Assembly: GCA_015039365.1 (NCBI GenBank)
Contig: WION01000019.1
Location: 310,001-374,000, forward strand
Source: Amanita rubescens
Lineage: Eukaryota > Basidiomycota > Agaricomycetes > Agaricales > Amanitaceae
DNA length: 64,000 nucleotides
Direction of reading: 5' to 3'
Position numbers and translations under genes: made by a program. This document shows positions 47,336 through 59,101 of the stretch, in pieces (the first letter of the stretch is position 1; each line of letters opens with the position of its first letter). The notes below the pieces were generated by a model, which made no database searches, was not told where the DNA came from, and worked only from the letters and a program-made list of their open reading frames with translations.

Positions 47336-48152
47336 ATGTCGGACAGTAATATTCAAGTAGGTGATGAAGGTTCGCAATCCGTGCTATCATACTTCCAGTT
47401 GCGCGACATACTGATTCACATCTGTTTCAGTATCCTGGAATTGGGGTGGTGGACATCCTAAAGGCAAAGTCGCGGAAGTGAAGACATCCGGTAAACTCGA
47501 GATAGAATCAAAGGGAAAGCGCGTTCATAAGAATGCCGATAAAAGCAATCCAGCAGTTCACATTGAACGCGACGGTAATGACGTCGTCAAGCGCGCCAGC
47601 GAGCTGAAAAGACTTCGTGGTGGCGGCGACGAAGGGACAGCAGTGCAAGAAGGAGGCCAGGGTGGTGATGTTGCCGCTGAGGAGAGTGGCGCCACTGCAG
47701 GTCCTTCACAGGAAGCCCAGCCAGCTCAGGAGACCGGCGAGAAACAAACAACTGGAGAAAAAAAGAAGCCGACAAGAGGAGCAAAGAAGAGCAAAAAAGC
47801 TACCGGAGAGGCAGGCAAAAAGCCTGCCAAAGCTGGCGCCAAGAAAGCCGGGGGACGTGGGCGGAAGAAGGCCACAGAGGAAGCAGCTGTGGGCGAGAAG
47901 CGGGAGCGGGAAGAAGGTGAAGCGAAGGAAGGCGAGGATGTTGACATGGAGAAGGGAAAGAAGGAGGTTGTAATTGCATCTGAGCAGGGAGATGCTGAGA
48001 GGGAAGCAGGCAAGGAGGCGAAGAGGGCCAAGATCGTCCACAAAGGCGAGCATGGAGAGGAGACAGCGGGTGCGGGACATCGGGGAGCAACGGAACATGG
48101 TTCCGAGGCTGCGGCTGCGGAAACTAGTCGCACGGAAGCAGTTGAGGGCTAA
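47336..48152 (+). CDS. Hva1-TUDOR domain protein with basic/acidic tail
   Basis: Two exons, 47336-47369 and 47431-48152; 251 residues. The N-terminal 65 residues form the hypervirulence-associated TUDOR domain: VGDEVSWNWGGGHPKGKVAE, then LEIESKGKRVHKNADKSNPA and VHIERDGNDVVKRASEL; the intron splits DEV and is in phase. The rest is Gly/Glu/Lys/Ala-rich and disordered with KKSKK and KRAKIV clusters that may be nuclear localisation signals. TUDOR-like domains bind methylated histones or nucleic acids; the exact role of this family is unknown. Confidence 0.85.
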
Positions 48153-48282
48153 GAGCGCTAAGATATTAGGACAATCCGGTCAACAATCGGGAAAGAAAGA
48201 GGGCGGGAGAAGTGGAGGTACAGAAGCACGATAGATTCGATGTAATACGATCAAACTAGCCGAAAACAATTCGAATATTCAC

Positions 48283-48465
48283 TTAGCGGCGAAAGGATCC
48301 AAGTCTGTCTTCTCGCGCAGTGCGCACCTCCACATACCAAACAATCCTTTTCCCAACCTCCACCTCAGTGTTCCACGGCTGACCAACAGAAATGAAGCGG
48401 CTCAGGTAAAGCCGAAACGCCAGATCTAGACTTATCCGTCGATCCACAGTTTCCCCTTCCGACAT
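48283..48465 (-). CDS. Possible 60-residue protein
   Basis: Open frame starting MSEGETVDRRISLDLAFRLY and ending LGSFRR, on the minus strand, convergent with the TUDOR gene. No domain; no alternative reading with better support. Kept as a low-confidence small gene. Confidence 0.3.
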   Translation of the reverse strand: MSEGETVDRRISLDLAFRLYLSRFISVGQPWNTEVEVGKRIVWYVEVRTAREDRLGSFRR

Positions 48466-49489
48466 TTGATTCTCAACCTTCTATGCTAGCTGTCAACCTT
48501 TCGCTTGGGCCTAGAGAGTCGAAAAGCTGTGCGTTGCCGTACTTGTTTGTGTTACTCCCCATTTAACTGATGCGCTCTCTCTATCTGTCTATCTGCAGAG
48601 TCGTATTTGATCAAACTCCCTTCAGTTCTCCAATTCTCGTACCAGCTATTGGTACTAGGTAGGCGTCTGTCGTTCCGCTGCTGCTCCCGGTATGATGTTT
48701 ACGCCGCGCGAGCAAGCGAAGTCGTCAAGGTGCCGATTAGAACCACGTTGCTAGTCTGTTTTTAGAATGCCATTGCTCCATTGTCTACCCTTGTCTACCA
48801 GTGTCTACCCCACCTCGCGAACGATCTGTTGACATACGATCTTGGCATTTACCTTCTTCGTCGGATCATCAGACGAGAACAAGAAGGTGGAGCTCATCCA
48901 AGCCCATCAGAAAAGTACGGGGTCAGGACGCGAAGAGCAAAGCATACCGGCGAAATCCGAGTCCGATCGTACGTATTTTCTAGTTCGCTTGCCTTTTCCC
49001 TTTGTTGAATACGTCTCCCAAGCCGTCCCTTTTCATTTATTCTTTGTTTCTAGAAATTACGACTCCCCTCACACGTTCACCAAGGTCACGCAGTGATATT
49101 ACCTCACCTGACAAGGGCGAGATCCAGCAAAAGCGCATCCGAGCATGACGAGAATTGCGCTGACGAGGAGCTTGTAGCAGAACTCGGAGAGCCGTACTGA
49201 TACCCTTGTGGAGAAAGGAGGGCAAGAACGAGGTGGCATGGACGGTACGCAGGGAAAGGGCGAGCACAGGCAGGTGCTGCTTTACGTGCTAAATCCCGTT
49301 CAGGGTAGAAGGTGCTAAAAGTATTTGAAATACGGCCCACGCTAACGTTAACGCCGCTCCATGCATTCTACTGTCATTTTAGGCCGCACAAAACCAACTT
49401 GAACGTGACGAGAATCTGAGTTCGAAGCACGCCATGGACATTTAAAAGCGGCCATGTTTTCAGCGTCACTTCAGCTTCCTCAGAGCACT
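48466..49489. other. Intergenic, no gene seen
   Basis: Short frames on both strands only. The last 300 bp serve as upstream region for the gene starting at 49490. Confidence 0.4.
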
Positions 49490-50107
49490 ATGAGTACTAC
49501 CGAACTTTCTCCAGGCATCTATCATATCGTCGTGGCCGAACTTGGCGGCGTCGAGCCTGCACGTCTAACTCGCGAAGGAAGGAATGGTGTCACCGTTCTC
49601 CCTCCCAGTGCCCAGCGCAATCCCGAGCAGGAGGTAATGCGTCGCTTTCTGATGAGCCCGATTGTCTATCGCTCACCAGCTCTTTTAGTGGGAAATCTTC
49701 CGTGGTCAAGGGGGCAACCTCATCATCGCGCGCCCCTCCAAGATCATACCAACCTCTTACCTTACTTACAAAGGCGCTCCCGCGCAACCCAAGGAACACG
49801 ACATCGTCGAGGCCCATGTTGCTGAATTCCCCCTGAATGAATGGCACGCCGGAATTGCGCCTGGATTCCGTCACTTGTCAGTCTCTGTCATCTTCTTACA
49901 CATTGTCGAGTTGACCCTCTTCATGTAGCCTTCATGTCGCTGGTTCAGAACTCGGTATTAGGTTTGCCCATGCGACTATTTACCCACCCATCGTATGTCT
50001 CATTTCAACTGACACGAGAGCATGAGGGATTAACTCTCTTGTAGCTTGAACTCGGGTTCGAGAATCAGTTGCAATGGCTGTTTCAACGCGTGAATTTGGA
50101 TGAGTAG
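49490..50107 (+). CDS. Small inhibitor-like protein, copy 6 (plus strand)
   Basis: Four exons: 49490-49633, 49689-49869, 49929-49954, 50045-50107; 137 residues. Begins MSTTELSPGIYHIVVAEL, exon 2 starts WEIFRGQGGNLIIARPS and has EFPLNEWHAGIAPG, and the end reads QWLFQRVNLDE, parallel to the WSFFKVDN and WRYYKLNN ends of the other copies. The ATG at 49490 is preferred to 49454 because the other members start just before the G-x-Y motif. Exon 2's GTCACT donor is weak; GTCAGT seven bases later is possible but breaks the last-exon frame. Confidence 0.55.
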
Positions 50108-52340
50108 AAATCTAGTGGTGGATGAATTGTGATTCGACAAGTAACAGTATTAACATGTAGCCTCGGATGTTGTACAATTGAATTTGTGTTGATTTCAAGT
50201 TGGCGTATCTGTTCTCATCAGACGTACCACTATTATTTTTTAACGCTTCATTTTCTGATTCTGGAATCTGGAGACCTCATTAAGGAATCGATAGCCTATC
50301 GTTTGGAGGACTCTTATTATCGTCCCAGTGACGATCAGCACGGCCAACTGGTATTTGGACTTGAGATCTGCACAATGATTCGAACCTGCAGCCTCACTCG
50401 CAGCTTGCCGTAACACATTATTTCATGGGCCATGACGACGCCATAGACATTGAGACTATTATAAACTTGACCTCGCTTCACCCATTTTTCCGCCCACACT
50501 TCAAGAAATATATATGTAGCCTCGGGGTCAATTGTTTCCGTCACAGTAGGAAACCGAGGCCTGCCACTAATCGAATGAACTGAAAAATTGACCAGACGTG
50601 GATGAACAACAACGCCACAGAGCGCTTAAGCAATGTTGTTTGTGGTAAATCATTATTAGCTTCACCTCTCTTCGCTTGCCCACGCTTAACGCCTGCACCT
50701 ACAAAAGAGTAGCTTCTGCGATCAATCAGACCATGACTCCTCTGCTCTTCAGTCTTCAAGATCAGACAAATGGCGCCTTCCCCTTCGCAATGGGTGGATG
50801 GCGGCAGAGTCAACTTGCAAATGAAGACGACGAAGGGCATGGGTAGAGTTGATGCGGCTTGGTGAAGATCTTGATGAGCTGAAATACTAGGGCGGATAAA
50901 CTTACGAGCGTTGAAGGCAATGGAGTCGGTCGACATGATTTGTCTGCGAACCCGGAGGGTTAGGCTTTGAAACGAACCAGTGGATCGACGACATCTGTCC
51001 GCGTAGAATCCAAGTCGCATGTCGAAGACAGAGTGAAGTCGTCTCTCCTTCCGCATCCTAATCACGAGGTAAGGCTGAGGCTACACACACAGCATCTTGT
51101 AATCACAGTTAGTCGCCGCATCACGACGGAGTTTCTTGCGAGGTTGCCTTCGGTTCTTTAGCTGGTTTCAAGTTCGGTTCATTGTCTGTCTTCTTCTCCT
51201 CCAATCGTTTTGAATGCTTGGGATGATTCTGGGGTCAGATCGCCTTCAAATACCGACATCAGATTCCGGTCAACCAAAGTTGTGCGATGCGGACCGCACT
51301 GTGACACGTGAGCGTGATCACAATGATGCAACTAGTCGCTACTAGTTGGCTCGCTAGTCCACGTCGTCCTCATCATACCTTTCCTAATGAACGGGAGAAG
51401 AGAACAGGAAAAAATCGCTCGAGGTCGATAGCGGAATTAGGTATGTCTTGTCGCTAGTCAATTGGGCAGTTGGCTGACTTGTTGGCGGCGTAACAGCATC
51501 TCCCCTTCTCCGACGATGATGATTGCCAGGAAGAGATTCCTTCTATCAAGCGAGTTAACTACAATAGAGGGAGCGAAGAAAATTCAAGTCATTGCATTGG
51601 AGGAAGATGACGACGACGACGATGAAACTATCGCAAAACCGCCTATGAATGGCATGCACGATAAACCTCCCAAACCTCCCCCATCTACGGCGCATTGTAG
51701 TGAGAGGGACAATCGCGAGCAGAACGGGCAAGGATTCAGTGTCCCCAAAACCGGCGTCGGGAGAGGTTGAAACAGTTTCATGTCGGCATATGCAGAGCAA
51801 CAGAAGCGGGAAGCTCTGCCATCGCCATTTACAGATGCGACCATGTCGAGCCATCTTAGCTGGGAAATGTGGTTCAACCTTGTCTACAACTGGAACGGCG
51901 GACTCGGGACCCGTGTCGATGCGTATGTCGGTTTCAACTGACCTACAAAACCGAGCACTGCAAGTCCGAGCAGCCTTCGTACGGTTCGCTTGGCTCATGC
52001 CACTCTTATTAAAGATAATGAATCATTGGAGGAGGAGCCACCGCCTAGCAAGACGGTTCTTTCAAGGTCTGCGAATGGTACTAGGAATGGTAGCCCAATA
52101 TCAAAGGAGAGCGAAAGACACAAGCGAAAACACAAGTCATCAGTCGTGTGTTTCCCTGCACCGCTCCTTAACCCACCAGACCCTATAATAAATCTCTTCA
52201 TTCCTTTGTCCAACGCCCACGAAGAATAGAACAAAAGGAATGGCTGCCGCGACAGCATCCGCTCCATATTTCCGGTGCAAGAGCAGACAAACGTCTCAAC
52301 AGCACTATTGAGGACATTGAACGGTTCACGATGCCAGAGA
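50108..52340. other. Intergenic with unassigned frames
   Basis: A minus frame at 50541-51065 may contain a spliced small gene (MSTDSIAFNA then a GTAAGT donor), but I could not confirm it. Plus and minus frames around 51460-52230 overlap fully and none is convincing. Confidence 0.3.
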
Positions 52341-52341
52341 T

Positions 52342-53735
52342 ATGTACGAGGGACGAATGGGGACGGGAAGGGCAAGAAGACTGGAACGTCCTCCCCCGAA
52401 TCAAACGCGATCTGAAGAACTGGGATGGACACTGCTACAAAGTCGGCCTCAGGCGCCCAAGAGGTCTCCGACTGACATTTTGCATGATCGCAAGTCGAAG
52501 GAAAGGGTGACAGCCGCAGTCAAGACTCCGTCCAGCTCTATTCTTGTCCTGGATAGCGATTGCGGTCTGCCGGAGGAGGTAGTCCAGGAGATGGAAAGGG
52601 CATCCGTTTTAACCTGCGAAAATGGACAAGAATGCCGTGATAATAGACGTCCCTTCTATTTGGGTGGTGGCAACCGGATGATAAACATTTATTCCGTGTA
52701 TTATTCAGCGTCAAAACGGCCAAAATCAGCCCGCGCACCCGTAGACATGGATCACAGACAAGCCCTGGCCGACGTGTACATCAGACTCTACGCGTACAAG
52801 ACGGTGATGTTACCCGCTTTCGAGTTCAGTTGGACGAGGTACACGCGTTTATGGCTGACGCGGAAAGGGTACGTTTGAGAGCCTTTTTTTTTTCGGGCGA
52901 AAGCATGGAATACCAACCTTTGCTCTGTTTACAGGCCAGGAACGTGTTGGAACAAGTGGACTATGATTCCGTACAAAACTCTGTTAACAATATGGCGGCA
53001 TGTTTAAATGAGGCCATAACCACCGCTGTGAACGACATGGCAAGACCTGTGTCGACGTGTACATCAGACTCTACACGTACAAGATGGCGATGTTACCCGC
53101 CTTCGAGTTGAGTTGGACAAGGTACACGCGTTTATGGCTGACGCGGAAAGGGTAAGTTAAAGCTTCTTTTTCGGGTGGAAACATAGAATACCAACCTTTT
53201 ACAGGCCAGGAATGTGTTGGAACAAGAGGAATATGATTCCATACAAGACTCTGTTAATACTATGGCAGCGTGTTTAAATAAGGCCATAACCGCCGCTGTA
53301 GGGGATCCGATACCGTTGGCGCAGCTAGACCAGACAGGGCCAGGTCGACCTCGTATCGATATAGACAAGAACTGGCTCTCGTACGCAAGTCAAAGAATAA
53401 CGTTACAAAACACTGGAGAGCTATTACACTGTTCAGCGAGAACCGTACGCCGACGACTTCTCGATTATCATCTTGCAGAGCCCGCCCCTCCCGTCATTCA
53501 GGAAGTGGTCCAACCAGACGGAACAGTTGCTCGAGAGTGGCATTCGACCAGACTGCGTTTCGACTTCAAGGATCAACCGGCGCGTCTAGATGAACTCGTG
53601 AGAGGCATCGTAAACCGCTTTCCCAATTACGGTCTGGACCATGTCAGGGCTGCCCTCAAAAGTCGTCGTCATCGTGTTGCACGAGACGATGCCCGGGCAT
53701 CTCTGAGGAGAGTGCGAGGGTTGCAACTACGCTAG
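52342..53735 (+). pseudogene. Integrase-core transposon-derived gene remnant
   Basis: The part at 53214-53735 has the N-terminal region of a basidiomycete integrase-core protein: EQEEYDSIQDSVNTMAACLN, GRPRIDIDKNWLSYASQR, the helix-turn-helix SARTVRRRLLDYHLAEP, and NRFPNYGLDHVRAALKSR, then it stops after RRVRGLQLR, before any D,D-35-E catalytic core. Upstream exons (ALADVYIRLYAYKTVMLPAF, then frame-shifted DEVHAFMADAER) occur twice, near 52771 and 53054, from an internal tandem duplication. Missing core and a shared frameshift argue against activity. Confidence 0.6.
52771..53310 (+). repeat. Direct tandem duplication of about 280 bp
   Basis: Two similar units, starting near 52771 and 53054 at GACGTGTACATCAGACTCTA. 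Each covers the same two partial exons and the intron between. Mismatches are scattered, so the event is not recent. Confidence 0.75.
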
Positions 53736-53916
53736 ACGAGGGAATGACGACCAAACGACGACTTAGAATACGCAGACTACTTTATTGCAATGTATTCCAA
53801 TCTATTACGTTACGATGGTCTACAACGAATGTTTTCCGAGATTTTGTGACTCAGACTAGAACTTGGACGTGGGATTACTGGCAGGTAGACATTTGCAATT
53901 CGTTTATTCACCCTGT

Positions 53917-55274
53917 ATGGCTCTTAGAGCTCACCTTCGAGCCGCTGTTATCGCCCTGTTGATGATATACTGGGCGCTAGCCACAACTGGTACTCTCCTG
54001 AACATGAGAATCGTGACGTACAACTTGAGATACGATGCACTGCCAGACAATCTCACCGTCCAAGATTCTATAAATGCTCTCCCAGATCCTCTAAACAAAC
54101 CACATTACTTGAGCGTACACCAGGAGCAGCCATGGAGTACAAGGCGTATCCGAATTGCTGAGAATCTGTTATCGTCGAACATCGATATCGCCTGTGAGCC
54201 ATATCTTCTCAAGTTGATTTGGTTTTCAACCCTGTCCAGGTTTTCAAGAAGCGTTGTCCAGACAAGTCAATGATCTATCAGAGCTTTTCGGAAGTGACTG
54301 GGCTTGGGTAAGATATGCTGTTTGCTTGAAACTACCCTTGAAGTTTACCAGTTCTTCTGGGATAGTACGGGGTTGGAAGAGATGATGGAGTCGATGCGGG
54401 GGAGTTTAGCCCCGTGTTTTACCGCAGGTGAGCGAAAAATGATCCTGACTTGTTCAATTGTTCATTACCTCGAGCTTAGTACCGCATTCAAGCTCCTCAC
54501 GGCGGATACTTTCTGGCTTTCGTACGTCTCAATCATCACCAAATTATACCGCGACAAATCTACCTTTCACCCAGGAATGACCCATTCGAACCATCCAAAT
54601 ATCCAGGTGCAGGTTCCTGTCGGATCTGCACCGCAGCGCGTTTCGCTTCCATTGCGACCGGAAATATGTTCACTGTGCTCAATACGCACCTCGATGACCA
54701 GTCTGATGGGCAACGGAGGTTAGCTGCGTCTATGTTGCTGACACGGGCGAGATACGAGGCTGTGAATACGTCGGGGCCAGTTTTTATCATCGGGGATTTC
54801 AATAGGTACGAGGCCTTGCGCCCCTATTACAACGGCCAACGAAAACCTCCACTTATCCTAGCCCTCCCACAGGCAAGGATTCTGGCGCATATAGCATCGC
54901 CACCGGTTCACGTTCGCCTGTACCCATCAACCAGACCTTCGCAAACCAATACGCTGTGCAAGACGGCCAACTTCCAGAGTTTCACATGCTTGATTTGCGT
55001 GCTGCGACTATCAGGCAGAATGTTTCTTCGAACTACGCCACATTCACTGATTTTACGTCGCCTACTGATACGTCACAATGGGAAAGAATCGATTTTATAC
55101 TAGGCGGGAGTAATCTAGGCTGGTGAGTACCGTATATATGCGTCGACGAGGATTTGAAACTGATTTCGGCACGTGTTTAGGTATTCAAGTCGATATGTTG
55201 TAGGAACGTCGTTGTCGGATGATGGCATGCTGTCAAGCGATCACAGGCCGGTCTTTGCAGACGTTTCTTTCTGA
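53917..55274 (+). CDS. DNase I-like endonuclease/exonuclease/phosphatase protein, probably frameshifted
   Basis: Seven exons: 53917-54193, 54240-54306, 54366-54427, 54480-54521, 54575-54805, 54862-55122, 55181-55274; about 344 residues if the frame is kept. Signal-anchor start (LRAAVIALLMIYWAL), then MRIVTYNLRYDALPDN, the metal-binding Glu in CFQEALSRQ, GRDDGVDAGEFSPVFYR, NTHLDDQSDGQRR, VFIIGDFNS and the final SSDHRPVFADV. These are the landmarks of Mg-dependent phosphohydrolases. Exon 2 is one base short: GAC-TGG-CTT-GG precedes the donor, so exon 3 cannot be read in phase. Either the gene is a recent pseudogene or one base was lost in assembly. Confidence 0.75.
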
Positions 55275-55455
55275 TGCCATTGTCCATGACGTTCAGGATT
55301 TCTGCATTTTTTACGCGTCTACGTACCGATATTGGGTTTACGGAAGATAGCGTTACTGTACGCAAACATGGACTCTATAATCTAGTTCAATTAATCTCGA
55401 AGTAGCTGCTACAGTGCATACAGTCAGAACTAATTTTTAACAATATACGTGCAAA

Positions 55456-58400
55456 TTAGGTTTCGGAATCATGTTTCCTTTTGCTCCCTATTAATGAAGT
55501 TGTCGGGTGGACAGCCGACTCTGATGCAGGGCCAGGCGCATTCTGCAGTGGAACCGTGGTCTTGTCCAAGCGGAACGCATCCTGGCCCTTTAGGGCATTG
55601 CAAACCTCTACATATCGATCTCCCATGATCTTTTTGACATTTTCCCCGCCAATCACTTCAAACGTGTTTTTAGCGACTTGAAGCCGCTGTTCCCATATGC
55701 TCGTACTAGAAAGGAACGCTTGTGTTTTGCTGACAATCAGATGGTGAGGTTTCCCATGACGTTGCGTTTCGTGTGTTACAAGATCTCGAGCGCTATCCAT
55801 CCGGGACTTCAGGTGAGCACTTCTCTTTTGAGCGATACGAAAAGTATATTGCGACTGCATTCCGACCATAAAGTCGTCCAGTAGTTGACAGTCAGCGCAA
55901 CCGCAGCCAATTTTGCGTAGTTGGACTTTTGGACCGAGCACGTCACATAGGTAATGAGAGATCAAAAGACTGAAGAAATCGATGAAAGGATGGGCGCAAA
56001 CGTCGATGTTTGTCTTCCGTAGGAGTTTGCAAAGCTCGGGTATGAGAGGCATATAGATCTCATTGAACTTGTCCACCATTTCGCCTGACACGTTCCATAT
56101 CTGGTCAAGGAAAGCGCGGCACGTATTCATTTGGCGAGTGAGAACGCATAACTCGATAAGGTTAAGCACGCGAGTCAACCTTTGTTGATTGCTGTTATCT
56201 CCAAACGGAACATCAAGGGTTGGGGGCCATGAAGTCTTCACATTCCACCGTTTTCCGGCAGAGTCGAGACAAGTCCTAACGAACTCATCCAACATTCTAG
56301 CTGCTTCGGACTGTGGGTCGTTTCTCCCCGCGCAGTGGGCCACTGTCTTCTCTAGCACAACGGCCTGCTTTGGATGAAGGGCCTTGACAAGCGCAGTCAA
56401 AAAATGGAATGCTTTTTCAGGATTAATTCTTTCGATGGGTCTAAACAAGTAAATCAGGTATGTTCAGCTTTGCAACTGTTCGATAGACACGTACAATGGG
56501 CGAATGCTTTGAATTCCGTTCTCGCAGGCCATGGAGACAAGCAGTGGTATGTCACGGTCATCGAGTGGTGAATCATAAGATGCCAAGGCCACCGCAATCT
56601 GATCCAAGCACCAATCTTGAATAACATCCTTCTCGTCAGATTCCAATGCAGCCTGACGAATAACATTGATAAATGCAAGCCTATCGGGTAACCATTTGTT
56701 ACGCAACAAGCCCTCAATACTGGAAATGAACGACGTCAGTAAGAAACGAACATCGGACGAATGCGAATACCTTGCGCGAGTTTGATCAAAACTGAAGACG
56801 GTCCATGCTCGAACAAGCCCAAATTCACCCTGCGCCTTTATATGATTCCACAACTTTTAATCAGGCCTTGCCACATCTCGATGTCTTTCCATTCGTACGT
56901 ATAATTAAACATGGTTTTCATAGTTGAGACCCTGTCTTTGCTTGCCTTTGGAAGATTGCTGATAATGAGCTTTGCCATATGTTTATCTTTTTCTTTTGGC
57001 GCGTTCTCGGACAATGACTCTTCGAATAGCTTCATTACATATCCTACTCCCCCGTTCGGTATCAGAACGCGAGGAAGTTGATCTGACGGAAGCAGCACAA
57101 AGGCAAGACGCTGGTAGACTAATACGCATGTCAGTATGAGACAATGTTCACAAGAGTAAGCCATGTACATACGGTAGTCGATATCGGTTATATCCTGTGC
57201 AACGGCAAAGTGAGTAAAGACTTGTACTATGTCCATTTGACAGGAAGACTAACATAATCTCTGAACTCGTTCCTGTCGTCGGGATACTCATCATCAAGAG
57301 CATCCCTTGGAAGAAAACAATCGTCGCTAATTTTGATACGACATTTGGGGTCAAGAACCACATGACCGTTCAGATCAAATGCCTTTGAGAGGGAAATGGT
57401 TGCACAGATGTCATCATTGTCATCAAACTTGGCGTGTACGCGTCCACGTTGATATGGAGACTCTTTACGGTCGTAATCCCGTCCATGTGGATACTCTGAG
57501 CGGTCGTAATCTGGAGACTCTGAGCGGTCGTAGTAATCCGAGTCCCATACTTGTGTAGAAACGCAATATTCTATGTTCGCGAGAAGGACCACGAAGCCTA
57601 GTCCTTCTGCGGCCGCGCGGACAAGCGTCACTCTTTCATCGTCCTCTCCCTTCAAGCAGGATGCTCCATGTTTGAAATCCACCTCGCCATAATACCGATG
57701 TTTAAGGAGAAACGCGATACAATTGTGTTTTTCCGGTCGCTGGTAACTTCCCTCTTTCCATTTACACAGCACTCGCCTGAGTTCTGCACACGGGCCATCG
57801 TAAGATGGAGAAGTGGGCAAAGGTATGAGCGGTGACGTGTGTACGAGGTTATAGGAGAGTGCAAGTCGGTACCCCGAAGTGACTGGCTTCATTTCATGTA
57901 ATACGTCGGTATACCAAGCAAGGACAGCAGTATTCGCCAAAGAGGATGCAGAGAAATCGATGACTTGCGTTTTCGATGCGTGGGAGAGGTGAACCTCTCC
58001 ACCAGTGTATTGAGAAGGTAGGAGAATGATCATGGTTGCGAACATCCCATCCGCCTTCTGGGTGCTATCCGAACGTCGTCAGAAAAAGGTTTGATAAAAG
58101 TGAATGCTGAAACGAACTCTCTATGCGGAAGGAAACTATACGTAGATCAGCCAATGAATTATCAGGGAATGGATTTGTCTCACTGTGAACCCGTCTCATA
58201 GATTAGAAGCTTGTACAACTCGCAACGAGGTGGAGTATCATATTTTTTCAGGCGCAGACTAGAGCACACTGCCGAAACGGCTACGTCTTGTACATAGGTA
58301 AGCCAGTTCAGATTGTCGAGTTTGACGCGTGATGCATCGATTTCCCAAGTATCTCGTACTTGCTTGTTGACGACACCTTGATCATAGGCTGCGTGAGATG

Positions 58401-58704
58401 CATATGCTATTACTCTTTTCGCTTCAGGTTCAGAAAGTGGTAGGCCGATACTTCCGAGGCCCTCGATGTTCAAGCAAGGGTGGGGGCCAAAAGGCAAAAT
58501 AGATGAATGTGCAAATGAGCCTGGCGCCTCCAGGTTTTTCTCTTTCAAAATCGATTCGAGGTCCTCCTACAAGATGTGTTATAACTTTATAGAAATTCAT
58601 GCAACAAGCACCGTACGTACACACAAATTCGGACCCTTTGGTTCAGAAGAGAGCTCTATGGGAGAGCCATGTTTCTGGACATGCTCGCTCGCCTTGGAGG
58701 TCAT
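55456..58704 (-). pseudogene. Fe2OG oxygenase gene, tandem copy 1, with one-base deletion
   Basis: Exons: 58704-58621, 58566-58184, 58135-58118 (18 nt), 58064-57254, 57194-57173, 57118-56495, 56440-55456; about 975 residues if in frame. The Fe(II)/2-oxoglutarate dioxygenase domain has LLIYETGSHFLPHRDTQKAD (the H-x-D iron motif), MFATMIILLPSQYTGGEVHL, and AWYTDVLHEMKPVTSGYR (distal His and the Arg for 2-oxoglutarate). A long C-terminal helical region follows with CGCADC (Cys cluster). Near 56842 the sequence has one base fewer than copy 2, closing the frame after IKSCGII. Substrate unknown; in related families proteins or small molecules are hydroxylated. Confidence 0.8.
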
Positions 58705-59101
58705 CGTAGCTGCTGGAGACGTAGGACAAGAGACTGTGACGCTTCGGATCGCGCGGCCATGATTAAAATTACTGACGCGGATGGTGATCAGCGCTGTCAG
58801 GCTAAATTAAGGCGTAAGCGTACATGAAGTGATGTCCACTTTCCAACGGCCAAATCCAATCCTCAGTACTCAGTATTAACAACCTCGATATCCATCACCA
58901 AGAGTTTCAAGGTCGATAGAAAGCAGATCAGTCTTCAACGATATCCATGTGACGCGCAAGGACTTCGAGAACAACATGTGCAAATACGGTGGGCGTGCCG
59001 TCAAAAATGTCGTGACACCTGTCAAGCCCAAGAATTCGAAAGAGCCATAGCGACATAGCGACAAGATAATGTTTATTCGAGAAGCTCATACGATATACGT
59101 G

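Noticed and set aside
47706..48133. Minus-strand frames opposite the TUDOR gene
   Set aside because: Shadow frames of the Lys/Glu/Ala-rich tail; no independent signals.
50370..50420. GGTTCGAATC on the minus strand, a tRNA T-loop-like sequence
   Set aside because: The flanking bases do not pair as a T stem and no acceptor stem or D arm could be found.
51555..52230. Overlapping frames on both strands
   Set aside because: Mutually overlapping, no domain, no splice-consistent extension into the integrase-like region.
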